A stretch of 51,764 nt of DNA, taken from positions 1 through 51,764 of the forward strand of contig CAMKDG010000007.1 of assembly GCA_946411205.1 (NCBI GenBank), read 5' to 3'. The notes under the pieces were generated by a model. The model made no database searches. It was not told where the DNA came from and saw only the letters and a program-made list of their open reading frames with translations. A program made the position numbers and the translations under genes. Below are positions 1-8,133 of the stretch, one piece after another. Every line of letters starts with the position of its first letter. The first letter of the stretch is position 1. The stretch comes from an uncultured Desulfotomaculum sp. (GTDB lineage: Bacteria; Bacillota; Desulfotomaculia; Desulfotomaculales; Desulfotomaculaceae).

Positions 1-726
1 GATATTACCAGGTATAATAGCTTGTTTAATGAAAAGGAACCTGGGGTAGGGCAAAGTAAATTACCGCTAATGGTAGTGATCATCGATGAATTAGCTGACT
101 TGATGATGGTAGCCCCTGCAGATGTGGAGGATGCCATCTGTCGCTTAGCTCAAATGGCCCGGGCGGCAGGAATTCACTTAGTGGTAGCAACCCAGCGACC
201 ATCGGTAGATGTTATCACCGGTTTGATTAAAGCCAACATACCATCAAGGGTTTCCTTTGCTGTATCTTCCCAAGTTGATTCACGAACCATCTTGGATATG
301 GCTGGTGCAGAGAAATTATTAGGTAAAGGGGATATGTTATTCTTTCCCGTGGGTGCTTCTAAGCCGCTCCGGGTACAAGGGGCTTTCCTGTCAGACCGAG
401 AAGTAGAAGATTTAGTAACTTTTTTAAAGAAACAAGCGGAACCTACTTATGATGATACCGTTGCCAAAGAGGAACCAAAGGAACAGGAAGAACCGGAAGC
501 AGAAGATGAACTTTTACCGGAAGCGGTAAGAATCTTGATTGAAACAGGTCATGCGTCTATTTCCATGCTGCAGCGGCGGTTACACATTGGCTATGCCCGA
601 GCAGCCCGGTTAATTGATATTATGGAAAAGAAAGGAATTGTCGGTGGCTATGAAGGAAGTAAGCCCAGAGCCATTTTAATGACCATGGAACAATATTTAC
701 AAACCTTTAAAGGTAAAATGAGTTGA
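1..726 (+). CDS. ftsK: DNA translocase FtsK/SpoIIIE, C-terminal part
   Basis: The reading frame is already open at base 1, so only the C-terminal part of this hexameric DNA pump is present. The first half carries the end of the RecA-like motor: [10 protein letters not shown] is the Walker B strand, followed by [10 protein letters not shown] and the IPSRVSFAV stretch typical of the family. After an acidic linker (about residues 145-165) comes a winged-helix gamma domain ([18 protein letters not shown]...[14 protein letters not shown]), which in FtsK reads polarised chromosome sequences. The role is chromosome segregation at the division or sporulation septum. FtsK and SpoIIIE cannot be told apart from this fragment. 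A hairpin terminator follows the stop. Confidence 0.93.
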   Translation, partial: DITRYNSLFNEKEPGVGQSKLPLMVVIIDELADLMMVAPADVEDAICRLAQMARAAGIHLVVATQRPSVDVITGLIKANIPSRVSFAVSSQVDSRTILDMAGAEKLLGKGDMLFFPVGASKPLRVQGAFLSDREVEDLVTFLKKQAEPTYDDTVAKEEPKEQEEPEAEDELLPEAVRILIETGHASISMLQRRLHIGYARAARLIDIMEKKGIVGGYEGSKPRAILMTMEQYLQTFKGKMS

Positions 727-739
727 TTATATACTCTAA

Positions 740-775
740 AAAAATGGTCAAACTTACATAAGTTGACCATTTTTG
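740..775 (+). terminator. Terminator after ftsK
   Basis: An inverted repeat (AAATGGTCAA against TTGACCATTT, with a short inner ACTT/AAGT stem) is followed by a T-run. It starts about 15 bases after the ftsK stop. Confidence 0.75.
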
Positions 776-953
776 TCGATTCATGCTATACTGGCGGTGC
801 TATGGATTTAGTAATATTGAAGAAAAACATTAAATATGCAAGAATTTGACCGTATAAGGCGCGAAATCATAATCGTAAGGATGTTGATTTTGCTCCAAGC
901 GTAGCAGGAAAATGAAGACAAGTCGAGAATAGAAGGCAGCAAGGAAGTCTATT

Positions 954-2081
954 ATGGAAAAAATTATAGCGATAGAAGATGCATTAAAACTAACAAATGT
1001 ACGTATTGTGGACGTTCGTTCGGAGGCAGAATTTGCAGAGGGTTCCATACCCGGTGCTGTAAACATACCGCTTTTTAATAACGAAGAGAGAGCCCAAATA
1101 GGTACCACGTATAAACAAACAGGGACTGAAGAAGCAAAATACTTAGGTTTAGAAATAGCCGGTCCTAAATTATCAGCATTATACAATAAAATAAGTAGTC
1201 TGGGCAAAGATAAAGATGTTGTTCTATATTGTTGGCGTGGTGGGATGCGTAGTAAATATATCACCTCAATTTTAAATACACTTGGACTTAAGGTTGCAAG
1301 AATACAGGGTGGCTATAAAGCCTATCGGCGTCTAGTCCATCGTTATCTAGACAAACCAAGTATTCCACATAAAAGTATTGTGTTACATGGATTGACCGGG
1401 GTTGGCAAGACACTTATCTTGAAAAAACTACACCATCTTGGCTTACCGGTGCTGGACCTGGAGGGAATTGCCAAGCATCGTGGTTCGGCCTACGGAAAAA
1501 TTGGTTTGCCACCCTCTCCCAGTCAAAAAGATTTTGAAGCTAACATTGTCGAAATTTTATCTAATGCGGAAAGAAAAGGTATTATTCTGGTGGAGTGTGA
1601 AAGCCGTCGGGTGGGCAAACTAATTGTGCCTCCAGCGGTTATGGATTCCATGGCTCAGGGATATCGTATCTTGCTTTATGCATCTATGCAGAAACGGGTA
1701 GAACGTATTATTGAGGATTATACCGCTGGCCCGGACTCTAATATTGAAAGCCTTCAGTATAGTACAAGCTTACTTAAAAAATCATTAGGCACTAAAATGG
1801 TGGAAGAATTAAACCAAAAAATAGCAGAAAAAAGATTTATAGAGGTAATTCCGCCTTTGTTGCTTCATTACTATGATCCCCTTTATAAGTATCCAGACGG
1901 ACCTAGTGATAATTATAACTTATCCGTAAATTGTGATGACCTGGATAAGGCAACTGCGACGATAAATACGTGGATAAGGTTATTGCCGGAATATGGTATA
2001 CCTGTGGACAATGGAGGTGAAGATGATGCCAATCGGGGAAACCTTGAAGAATGCGCGGATGAAGAAGGAGTATACCTTTGA
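954..2081 (+). CDS. mnmH: tRNA 2-selenouridine synthase (rhodanese + P-loop)
   Basis: MnmH (SelU/YbbB) replaces sulfur with selenium in the wobble 2-thiouridine of some tRNAs, using selenophosphate. The N-terminal 130 residues form a rhodanese domain with the signature CWRGGMRS, whose Cys93 is the expected catalytic residue. A P-loop GLTGVGKT lies at about residues 146-153, as in the two-domain family. Length (375 aa) is normal. ATG 954 has an AAGGAAG ribosome site. The 3' end overlaps the start of the downstream RodZ-like gene by about 59 bases. The gene sits between ftsK and the RodZ-like gene, and its codons look A/T-richer than its neighbours (impression, not computed), so it may have been inserted. 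No selD is in the window. Confidence 0.9.
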   Translation: MEKIIAIEDALKLTNVRIVDVRSEAEFAEGSIPGAVNIPLFNNEERAQIGTTYKQTGTEEAKYLGLEIAGPKLSALYNKISSLGKDKDVVLYCWRGGMRSKYITSILNTLGLKVARIQGGYKAYRRLVHRYLDKPSIPHKSIVLHGLTGVGKTLILKKLHHLGLPVLDLEGIAKHRGSAYGKIGLPPSPSQKDFEANIVEILSNAERKGIILVECESRRVGKLIVPPAVMDSMAQGYRILLYASMQKRVERIIEDYTAGPDSNIESLQYSTSLLKKSLGTKMVEELNQKIAEKRFIEVIPPLLLHYYDPLYKYPDGPSDNYNLSVNCDDLDKATATINTWIRLLPEYGIPVDNGGEDDANRGNLEECADEEGVYL

Positions 2082-2781
2082 GTACTTGGAAGAAGCCACA
2101 AAGATTAGAGCTAAGTACCTCAAGGCACTAGAAGAGGAACAATACGATGTCTTGCCGGGACCGGTTTATGCCAAGGCTTTCCTAAGAACCTATGCGAAGT
2201 ATCTGGAACTGGACACAGAAGACATTATGATGGAATATAATGTAATGGCCAATAATGCCCCAGCACCGCCGATTGTTGAGCGCAAGGAGATCGAACGGGA
2301 GTCCGTGGTAGGAGGCGGCGGCAAGAAGTGGCGGTATTTGGCAGCAGGTGCCGCAGTGGTAGCCCTACTGGCTTTTAATGCCCTTTATAATACCCCAAAG
2401 CGAGCGGAAGATAACAAACCGGATATTCCCCAAACGGTGCAACGGGAACCGGCAGGACAAAATTCCACGCCGGAAAATAATAAAACTCCCAAGGACACAG
2501 TACCTCAGCCAGTGCAAGGCGTACGGGTGGTGTTGAAGGTTAGTGACGATCCAAGCTGGATGCGGGTTGAGGCCGATGGTAACACCATCTTTAGTGGTAC
2601 GTTAGAACCGGGACAAATGAAGGATTTTAAAGCAGAACAAAGAATTTTTCTGCATGTGGGAAATGCCGGAGCGGTGGAAGTAAGTGTAAATGGTAAGGAT
2701 TTAGGACGCTTGGGAGCAGTGGGGAAGGTAGAGAAAAAAACCTTTTCTGTGGGTGAGGAGCCTAATCTGACCCAAGGGTAG
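2023..2781 (+). CDS. rodZ: RodZ-like helix-turn-helix membrane protein
   Basis: The N-terminus (about residues 1-70) is a helix-turn-helix of the RodZ type (IGETLKNARMKKEYTFEYLEEATKI...YLKALEEEQYD). A charged linker, one membrane segment (WRYLAAGAAVVALLAFNALY) and an extracellular C-terminal beta domain (VRVVLKVSDDPSWMRVEADG, DUF4115-like) follow. RodZ links MreB to the envelope and supports rod shape. The start is placed at ATG 2023 (ATG 2026 is equally possible), because GGAGGTG at 2013-2019 is correctly spaced. A longer frame from 1993 lacks a ribosome site. The beginning overlaps the end of mnmH. Length (about 252 aa) fits Firmicute homologues. Confidence 0.85.
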   Translation: MMPIGETLKNARMKKEYTFEYLEEATKIRAKYLKALEEEQYDVLPGPVYAKAFLRTYAKYLELDTEDIMMEYNVMANNAPAPPIVERKEIERESVVGGGGKKWRYLAAGAAVVALLAFNALYNTPKRAEDNKPDIPQTVQREPAGQNSTPENNKTPKDTVPQPVQGVRVVLKVSDDPSWMRVEADGNTIFSGTLEPGQMKDFKAEQRIFLHVGNAGAVEVSVNGKDLGRLGAVGKVEKKTFSVGEEPNLTQG

Positions 2782-2816
2782 GATACAAAGGAGTCAGTGT
2801 GAAGTGCACTGGCTCC

Positions 2817-3122
2817 TTAGTCTTGTTTAAGATCTTTTTTACAATGTGGGCAGTGTTCGGGATTCCCCTGGTAGAATTGACCGCACCAAGGGCACTTTAG
2901 AGAAATGTTTGAGGTGACATCCTTGGGACCCGTGGGGTGAGATCGACGGAATTTGTTTCTCAGGGTGCTTTGCATTAAATAAAAAGGAATTACTGCAGCG
3001 GGTACCAGGAATGTACCGATAGCCCAGCGAACACTGGATTCCCTGGTGTAGCCCTGTTTACGTGTATCCCAAAAGACCCAAATAGCCCCCAAAAGGCCCA
3101 TAATAAGCCAAAGAATATGCAT
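2817..3122 (-). CDS. Small membrane protein with C-terminal zinc ribbon
   Basis: The 101-residue product has two predicted membrane segments (LWLIMGLLGAIWVFW at the N-terminus and WAIGTFLVPAAVIPFYLM), then a basic linker and a zinc-ribbon with two CxxC pairs (CPWCGQFY and CPHCKKDL). The start ATG has GAGGTGATT upstream. Similar zinc-ribbon membrane proteins are common in Firmicutes without a known function. It reads towards the RodZ-like gene. Confidence 0.7.
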   Translation of the reverse strand: MHILWLIMGLLGAIWVFWDTRKQGYTRESSVRWAIGTFLVPAAVIPFYLMQSTLRNKFRRSHPTGPKDVTSNISLKCPWCGQFYQGNPEHCPHCKKDLKQD

Positions 3123-3161
3123 TATGAATCACCTCGTAATTACTTTACCCCTATTATACCT

Positions 3162-3194
3162 GAAAAACCCGACCGGATGTTGGTCGGGTTTTTC
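3162..3194 (-). terminator. Terminator between two small minus-strand genes
   Basis: AAAAACCCGACC and GGTCGGGTTTTT form a perfect stem around a 7-base loop. It lies downstream of the gene at 3240-3422 and has T-runs in both directions. Confidence 0.8.
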
Positions 3195-3239
3195 TAATAA
3201 ATTTAAAAGTATCAAACCTTCTGATCTGCTTAAGGGCAA

Positions 3240-3422
3240 CTAAAAATGCTCCGACTGAGGTTCTTTCATTTGGGCCATTTTGTCAGCAAAGGCGTGGTTT
3301 TCCGAGTAAGTATTACATTTGCCATCCATTGCTTTAAAAGCAAAAAAGCCTAGGGCCGCCAGGGAAGCAGCATGGACTACCCAAAAGCCTGCATTCGGAT
3401 ATCTCCAAGTGTTGTTTCGCAT
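3240..3422 (-). CDS. Small hypothetical membrane protein
   Basis: A 60-residue product with one hydrophobic segment (FWVVHAASLAALGFFAF) and a polar C-terminal half (KCNTYSENHAFADKMAQMK). I do not recognise the family. It ends just before a strong terminator and starts after the terminator of the next small gene, so it appears to be its own transcription unit. These flanks are the main support that it is real. Confidence 0.5.
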   Translation of the reverse strand: MRNNTWRYPNAGFWVVHAASLAALGFFAFKAMDGKCNTYSENHAFADKMAQMKEPQSEHF

Positions 3423-3519
3423 GATAATCGCCTGCCTTTAGATGTGATTTGATGTTAGTTTACCTTAATTACGTTTTTTTACTCATAAGATTATGAGATC
3501 TGTTAACCTCACAAAATAA

Positions 3520-3543
3520 AAATACCCGGTACTCCGAGTATTT
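3520..3543 (-). terminator. Terminator of the 51-aa membrane protein gene
   Basis: Read on the minus strand, AAATACTCGG pairs with CCGGGTATTT (one G-U pair) and TTTTATTTT follows. It lies 16 bases after the stop of the gene at 3559-3714. Confidence 0.65.
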
Positions 3544-3558
3544 GTGAAAGCTATACAA

Positions 3559-3714
3559 TTAGCCTTTGCGTTTTTTCGGTTTTCGAATCATGCCAACGGC
3601 AAAAACGATGGCCCCTAAAATAATGAGCCAGGATTGCTGGGGGAAAAATATACTAGAACCAATCATCAGGAAGCCAGCAGCACTTGCGTAGAACCGCCAG
3701 TTGAGATTTTTCAT
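3559..3714 (-). CDS. Tiny membrane protein (51 aa)
   Basis: The minus strand holds a 52-codon frame coding MKNLNWRFYASAAGFL at the N-terminus, a single membrane hairpin or helix (SWLIILGAIVFAVGMI) and a very basic tail (RKPKKRKG). The shape is typical of small membrane proteins: an aromatic N-terminal amphipathic start, a hydrophobic middle and a positive-inside tail. The ribosome site is weak (GGTTGTGG). A terminator follows directly, which supports it as a gene. Function unknown. Confidence 0.55.
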   Translation of the reverse strand: MKNLNWRFYASAAGFLMIGSSIFFPQQSWLIILGAIVFAVGMIRKPKKRKG

Positions 3715-3805
3715 GCCAAACCACAACCAATCTTTTTTGGCTCAGTATATCATATTTACAAGTACAGGCCAAGATACTTACCATAAAGAGGCTAAAGTAA
3801 CACCT

Positions 3806-4066
3806 TTACATGGCATCTTCCTCCGTATCCATTGCTAGTTTATATTGATATTGGAAATTGATTGCCTCGGGGGAGAGATAGTCCACAATGTAACTGGAGA
3901 TGGTTTCAAGGTCTAGAGAACCGTTAACTGCTAATTGAATCATTTTTACGTGTTTTTCTTCCAAGGGAACTGAATAATGATTATACTCTAAAACCTGATC
4001 TACCAGCATAGCCAACCATTCCAGGTCGATGATTTCTTCCAATGTTAGCCTACGTACGGATAGCAT
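3806..4066 (-). CDS. Hypothetical small helical protein
   Basis: About 86 residues, mostly helical and acidic (LTLEEIIDLEWLAMLVDQVLEY in shorter pieces, then LEEKHVKMIQLAVNG and YQYKLAMDTEEDAM). The start is placed at the second ATG (4066), because the AAAGGAGA ribosome site would be only 2-3 bases from the first ATG at 4072 but about 8 from the second. No known domain recognised. It may be a regulatory or adaptor protein; the context gives no further hint. Confidence 0.5.
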   Translation of the reverse strand: MLSVRRLTLEEIIDLEWLAMLVDQVLEYNHYSVPLEEKHVKMIQLAVNGSLDLETISSYIVDYLSPEAINFQYQYKLAMDTEEDAM

Positions 4067-4164
4067 CGGCATTCTCCTTTCACATTTTTGCTATCATATA
4101 AAAGATTGATTATAATTGCAATGATATTCACAAAAAACTTTTAAACGTTATTATTATCTCTCAG

Positions 4165-4201
4165 GTCTAAAAATAATAAACCCACTTCAACGGAAGCGGG
4201 C
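4165..4201 (-). terminator. Terminator of the DprA-like gene
   Basis: On the minus strand CCCGCTTC pairs with GAAGTGGG around CGTT, followed by TTTATTATTTTT. The stem includes the stop codon of the gene at 4187-4768. Confidence 0.7.
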
Positions 4202-4768
4202 TATAAAAACTTCTTCATTTTGAAAAACAAGGTATTTTCCAGCTATTTCTCGATAATGGTAGAGTGGTTTGGCCATTTTCCTTGCCCAATAGGCACAGTG
4301 TTTAGTGCCGCCGGTAATCAACCCTTGGGGTGGAAAGGTGGCTACGACCAGAACCTGATGGGCTAGCAAAGCTTGTGTTTTATTTCTGGCGACAAAGGAC
4401 CATTTGACAGCTGATTGATCCGGTTTGAATTGGCTGACAATACAACCTCCACTGTCCAAGATTCTTGTATAGAGTGGCAAATTCTCTGGGGGGTAGACAG
4501 GGGCGGTCAACCCGAAGGGAACCACGGCAATGGTTATGCCACCTTCATCGAGGCAGCCGACATGGGCTGCCGTATCAATCCCAGTAGCTAGGCCGGACAA
4601 AACGACGATTCCTTTTTTAGCCGCTTGTCGGGCCAGTTCGTAGGCCATGGTACAGTCCCGCTGGTGCTGCTGCATTTCTGCGCTGCCATCATCACAGCCG
4701 GGCCGACGTGGACCAATAATAGCAATAATCTTTTGTTCTATAGGGAATTTGCCAAGATAATGTAACAT
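4187..4768 (-). CDS. Stand-alone DprA/Smf-like Rossmann protein
   Basis: The core LSGLATGIDTAAH is the DprA/Smf signature (the family has SGLARGID..AH), followed by GGITIAVVPFG and an arrangement of strands like the DprA Rossmann domain (SLOG superfamily). DprA loads RecA onto incoming single-stranded DNA. This protein has 193 residues, much shorter than normal DprA (about 290-380): it lacks the N-terminal SAM-like and C-terminal winged-helix domains. It begins IIAIIGPRRPG, close to the family's VAIVGSR strand. The ATG follows AGGAGGC. It could be a reduced DprA or another SLOG protein binding nucleotides. Confidence 0.75.
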   Translation of the reverse strand: MLHYLGKFPIEQKIIAIIGPRRPGCDDGSAEMQQHQRDCTMAYELARQAAKKGIVVLSGLATGIDTAAHVGCLDEGGITIAVVPFGLTAPVYPPENLPLYTRILDSGGCIVSQFKPDQSAVKWSFVARNKTQALLAHQVLVVATFPPQGLITGGTKHCAYWARKMAKPLYHYREIAGKYLVFQNEEVFIARFR

Positions 4769-4812
4769 ATCATTTGCCTCCTAGTTAATTATAGCAAAAT
4801 GATGCAAAATTT

Positions 4813-4840
4813 TTGACAACATTAACCATTATGGTATAAT
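4813..4840 (+). promoter_or_regulatory. SigA promoter of yajQ
   Basis: TTGACA (4813-4818) and TATAAT (4835-4840) are separated by 16 bases. Both hexamers match the consensus and lie just upstream of yajQ. Confidence 0.75.
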
Positions 4841-4878
4841 TTATTGTTATATAAGTTATCCAAGGGAGGATTGTGAAA

Positions 4879-5379
4879 ATGGCAAAAGAAAACAGTTTTG
4901 ATATAGTTAGTCGGGTGGACATGCAGGAGATACAAAATGCGGTACATCAAGCGGAGAAAGAAATCGAAAGCAGATTTGATTTTAAAGGTAGTAAGAGTAA
5001 AATTATCTTTGATGGGAAACCGGAGATTACTTTACATAGTGATGATGACTTTAAATTGAAAAACGTCAGTGATATTTTGGAAGGAAAACTCGTGAAACGT
5101 GGGGTAAATTTAAAAGCTCTACGCTATGGTAAAATCGAATCAGCAGCCGGGGATACCGTTCGTCAGGTGGCTACCCTAGTACAAGGTATTGAACAGGATA
5201 TTGCCAAAAAAATTGTTAAAGCCATTAAAGATAGTAAAGTAAAAGTTCAGGCTTCGGTACAAGGAGATCAGGTCAGGGTGTCCGGGAAAAACAGGGACGA
5301 TTTGCAGTCGGCCATGGCTGTAGTAAAGGGAATGGATTTAAATATCCCCATTGAATTTACGAATTATAGGACTTTTTAA
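4879..5379 (+). CDS. yajQ: YajQ-family nucleotide-binding protein
   Basis: The product (166 aa) matches the YajQ/UPF0234 family throughout: AKENSFDIVSRVD at the N-terminus, NAVHQAEKEIESRFDFKG, and the end DLNIPIEFTNYRTF. Family members form two ferredoxin-like folds and in some bacteria bind cyclic di-GMP; the role in Firmicutes is unsettled. The start is placed at ATG 4879 rather than GTG 4873, because the family begins MAK and because GGGAGG (4864-4869) is then 9 bases away. It has its own consensus promoter. Confidence 0.93.
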   Translation: MAKENSFDIVSRVDMQEIQNAVHQAEKEIESRFDFKGSKSKIIFDGKPEITLHSDDDFKLKNVSDILEGKLVKRGVNLKALRYGKIESAAGDTVRQVATLVQGIEQDIAKKIVKAIKDSKVKVQASVQGDQVRVSGKNRDDLQSAMAVVKGMDLNIPIEFTNYRTF

Positions 5380-5500
5380 GGAACGATACACGTTTTAAAT
5401 AGACGGGTCATGACAAATAATTCCCTTTTATTTTTTCTAGACATGAATCATTGGCTGTTTTATACTAATTAAAAATATTGTTATACGAAAGGGTGCGCCA

Positions 5501-6835
5501 ATGCCAACAGTAGGTTTGATCAGTTTAGGCTGCCCGAAAAACCTGGTAGATTCCGAAGTCATGCTGGGCATGCTACGGGATGCCAATTTTCAGATAACCC
5601 ATCAGGAAGCTGATGCAGAGATACTCATTGTTAATACTTGCGGGTTTATTGAATCAGCCAAAGAGGAATCCATTCGGCAAATCTTTGAACTGGCTCAACA
5701 AAAGGAAACCGGTAAATGCCAGGCTTTAATTGTCGCTGGTTGTTTAGCCCAACGTTACCACAAAGAGTTGATAGAGGAAATACCGGAAATTGATGCCCTG
5801 GTGGGACCGGGCCAAATCAGCAGTATCGTGGAGATTATTCAAAGCTCTCTGGTTGATAAGCAAAGAAAGTCTCACATTAATGAACCCCTTTACATTTATG
5901 ATGAACATGCACCACGACTTTTGAGTACTCCAGCTTATACTGCTTACGTAAAAATTGCAGAAGGCTGCGACAATCGTTGTGCTTATTGTGCTATCCCTGA
6001 TATCCGAGGGACTTTTCGCAGTAGGCCACTGGAATCAGTGGAAGCAGAAGTTAGAAGACTCGTTGGACAGGGTGTCCAGGAAATCATCTTAATAGCCCAG
6101 GATACCACTCGATATGGCCTGGACCTGTATGGTGAATATCGATTAGCGGAACTCCTCCAAAGGCTTGGTCCCATCGAAGGATTAAAGTGGATACGCCTGT
6201 TGTATTGCTACCCGAATCGTTTTACCAAGGAACTTATTGAAGTGATTTCTCAAACACCCAATGTTTGCAGGTATATCGATTTACCTATGCAGCACGCAGC
6301 AGATGATATATTAAAAGCCATGAAACGTCCGGTAAATCAGCAACAAGCCCGGGAGCTAATAGAAGAATTACGACATGAGATACCGGGTATTGTTATCCGA
6401 ACTTCCTTTATTGTAGGTTTTCCCGGAGAAACTGAACAGGAATTTGCTGAACTCTTAAAGTTTATGGAGGAAGTCCAATTTGATCGGGCCGGGGTGTTTA
6501 CCTATTCTCAGGAAGAAGGAACCCCCGCTGCAGAAATGGCAGATCAGATTCCTGAGGAAATTAAGAAGGAACGTTATCATCGCGCCATGATTTTGCAAAG
6601 GGAGATTTCTCTTCGGCGTAATCAACAGCGTATTGGTGAAACGGTAGAAGTTTTAGTAGAAGAAGTAATCGATGCTGCTAAGATGGTTTATGCCGGCCGT
6701 TCCGCCTATGATGCCCCTGAAATCGATGGCACTGTGGAATTTACCAGCCCAAGAAATCTGCAGCCGGGTGACTTGGTCATTGTAAAAATTAACAGGGCCT
6801 TAGAGTATGATTTGATGGGAGAGTTGGCCCTATGA
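5501..6835 (+). CDS. rimO: Ribosomal protein S12 methylthiotransferase
   Basis: RimO adds a methylthio group to a conserved aspartate of ribosomal protein S12 using two 4Fe-4S clusters and SAM. The N-terminal UPF0004 domain starts VGLISLGCPKNLVDSE and supplies three cluster cysteines (GCPKN, NTCGF, AGCLAQ). The radical SAM core has the CxxxCxxC motif CDNRCAYC at residues 156-163. A C-terminal TRAM domain (TVEVLVEEV...GDLVIVKINRA) ends the protein. The SLGCPKN start and 444-aa length point to RimO, not MiaB. The stop overlaps the ATG of pgsA by 4 bases, suggesting translational coupling. Confidence 0.96.
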   Translation: MPTVGLISLGCPKNLVDSEVMLGMLRDANFQITHQEADAEILIVNTCGFIESAKEESIRQIFELAQQKETGKCQALIVAGCLAQRYHKELIEEIPEIDALVGPGQISSIVEIIQSSLVDKQRKSHINEPLYIYDEHAPRLLSTPAYTAYVKIAEGCDNRCAYCAIPDIRGTFRSRPLESVEAEVRRLVGQGVQEIILIAQDTTRYGLDLYGEYRLAELLQRLGPIEGLKWIRLLYCYPNRFTKELIEVISQTPNVCRYIDLPMQHAADDILKAMKRPVNQQQARELIEELRHEIPGIVIRTSFIVGFPGETEQEFAELLKFMEEVQFDRAGVFTYSQEEGTPAAEMADQIPEEIKKERYHRAMILQREISLRRNQQRIGETVEVLVEEVIDAAKMVYAGRSAYDAPEIDGTVEFTSPRNLQPGDLVIVKINRALEYDLMGELAL

Positions 6836-7377
6836 ACTTGCCCAACCGGTTGACCTTGGCCAGGATGTTTTTAATACCTGTTTTTCTGGCGGTTGTCACA
6901 TTAAAAATTAAATATGGAGATATTATTGCTGCGGGTGTGTTTGTGTTGGCGGCCAGTACGGATGGCCTGGATGGCTATTTTGCCAGGAAAAACAAACAAG
7001 TAACTACCTTGGGCAAGTTTATGGATCCCCTGGCCGATAAGCTATTGGTATCCTCCGCTCTGATTGTTTTGGTAGAGTTAGGCAAGCTTTCTGCTTGGGT
7101 GGCGGTTATTATTATTGGTCGGGAGTTTATGGTTACAGGATTAAGGGCCATTGCTGCCACAGAAGGAGTAGTGATATCTGCCAGTACCCTAGGTAAATGG
7201 AAAACGGTGACACAAATCGTGGCCATTGTAGCGATGTTTTTACATAATATTACCTTTCAACTGCTTGGTGTTGATATAGGTAGGGCGGCCATGGCCGTGG
7301 CTGTGTTCTTTACCATTTGGTCCGGTGCAGACTATATCTCCAAAGGATGGCATTTATTAAAAAAAGGTGAATATTAA
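6832..7377 (+). CDS. pgsA: CDP-diacylglycerol-glycerol-3-phosphate 3-phosphatidyltransferase
   Basis: PgsA makes phosphatidylglycerol phosphate, the first committed step to phosphatidylglycerol. The protein (181 aa) starts MNLPNRLTLARM, typical of PgsA, and carries the CDP-alcohol phosphotransferase motif DGLDGYFARKN...GKFMDPLADK with all aspartates present. Several membrane segments follow. It overlaps the rimO stop and is followed by a strong terminator, closing the rimO-pgsA unit. Confidence 0.95.
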   Translation: MNLPNRLTLARMFLIPVFLAVVTLKIKYGDIIAAGVFVLAASTDGLDGYFARKNKQVTTLGKFMDPLADKLLVSSALIVLVELGKLSAWVAVIIIGREFMVTGLRAIAATEGVVISASTLGKWKTVTQIVAIVAMFLHNITFQLLGVDIGRAAMAVAVFFTIWSGADYISKGWHLLKKGEY

Positions 7378-7410
7378 AAAACAGGAAGTCGTTGGACATC
7401 CTGTTTTTTT
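7377..7410 (+). terminator. Terminator after pgsA
   Basis: ACAGGA/TCCTGT with an inner GTC/GAC stem and a run of eight T's, directly after the pgsA stop. Confidence 0.85.
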
Positions 7411-7417
7411 TATACTT

Positions 7418-7475
7418 GCAACCTAAAGGTCACTAGCAAACCAGTAGGCAAGTAAGCTAAGTTTTTCCATTTTTT
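7418..7475. repeat. Partial copy of a dispersed intergenic element (copy A)
   Basis: This stretch shares ordered blocks with the element at 34548-34700: AACCTAAAG, then GGTCA, AGCAAAC and GTAGGCAA. The downstream hairpin of the fuller copies is missing, so this looks like a shortened or decayed copy. See the copies at 29491, 34548 and 44054. Confidence 0.45.
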
Positions 7476-7566
7476 ATTTCCAGTTGTTTCATAAAGAATC
7501 GTATATACGATCATGGTATAATGATATAGCGTTTGATCAGTACTAAACCTGGAAAGGATGATGGCC

Positions 7567-8133
7567 ATGCAGTGGAGCAGCCTTAAGCTGCCAATTGTTT
7601 TGTTAGCTTTTGTTTTTGGACTGGCTATTGCCTTTGGGGGCCAGTGGGCCTATCAAGAATATAACTTTCAACAGCCGTTAAACAAAGCTTTGGCCGAAGA
7701 CAAACTGGTGAAAGAGTTTACAATTGACCAGAGTAAACCTGTGGCAATGGTTAAAATTAAATTAGTGAAAGACACAAAAAACTTGATGTCAGCCTATCAA
7801 GAACTACAAGAGCTGACTAGTCAAGTAATGGGTAAAAAACCCTTTCAATTGGAATTGATTAGCCAATCAGATGATTCTTTGGAAGCGGTTTTTTATGATA
7901 GTCACCACGTAATTTATCAGGCTCAGGTTACAGGCAATTTTCCCGAGGTTGCCGCAAGGGTAGAGCAAGCTGCCCATAAACAAGGGGCTGAAAGCAAGGT
8001 CTACGTGGATCAAAATAATATCTATGTTCAGTTAACGAAAAAAGATGGTCATTACCTGCATAAAGTAATTCCTAGACATGATTTTGCTGAGTTGGCTTCC
8101 CAAGGAGGTGGCAAAATTGCTCAAGGAAATTAG
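7567..8133 (+). CDS. Membrane-anchored extracellular-domain protein paired with FtsH-like protease
   Basis: About 188 residues: an N-terminal membrane segment (LPIVLLAFVFGLAIAFGG) and a soluble alpha/beta domain expected outside the membrane (FTIDQSKPVAMVKIKLVK, then PFQLELISQSDDSLEAVFYD and VYVDQNNIYVQLTKKDG). I do not recognise the domain. The start is placed at ATG 7567, because GGAAAGG (7551-7557) would touch the earlier ATGs at 7558 and 7561. The stop overlaps the start of the FtsH-like gene, whose ribosome site lies inside this gene. The neighbour lacks the extracellular domain of normal FtsH, so this protein may supply it in trans (inference). Confidence 0.65.
   Translation: MQWSSLKLPIVLLAFVFGLAIAFGGQWAYQEYNFQQPLNKALAEDKLVKEFTIDQSKPVAMVKIKLVKDTKNLMSAYQELQELTSQVMGKKPFQLELISQSDDSLEAVFYDSHHVIYQAQVTGNFPEVAARVEQAAHKQGAESKVYVDQNNIYVQLTKKDGHYLHKVIPRHDFAELASQGGGKIAQGN

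Noticed and set aside
830-1264. Open frame of 144 codons on the minus strand
   Set aside because: It is the antisense shadow of mnmH and its upstream region, without a ribosome site or recognisable domain.
7418-7475. Possible cyclic di-GMP (GEMM) riboswitch, because of AGCAAACC and CCTAAAG
   Set aside because: In GEMM the GGCAAACC block comes before GGYCTAA; here the order is reversed and the tetraloop/receptor parts are absent.
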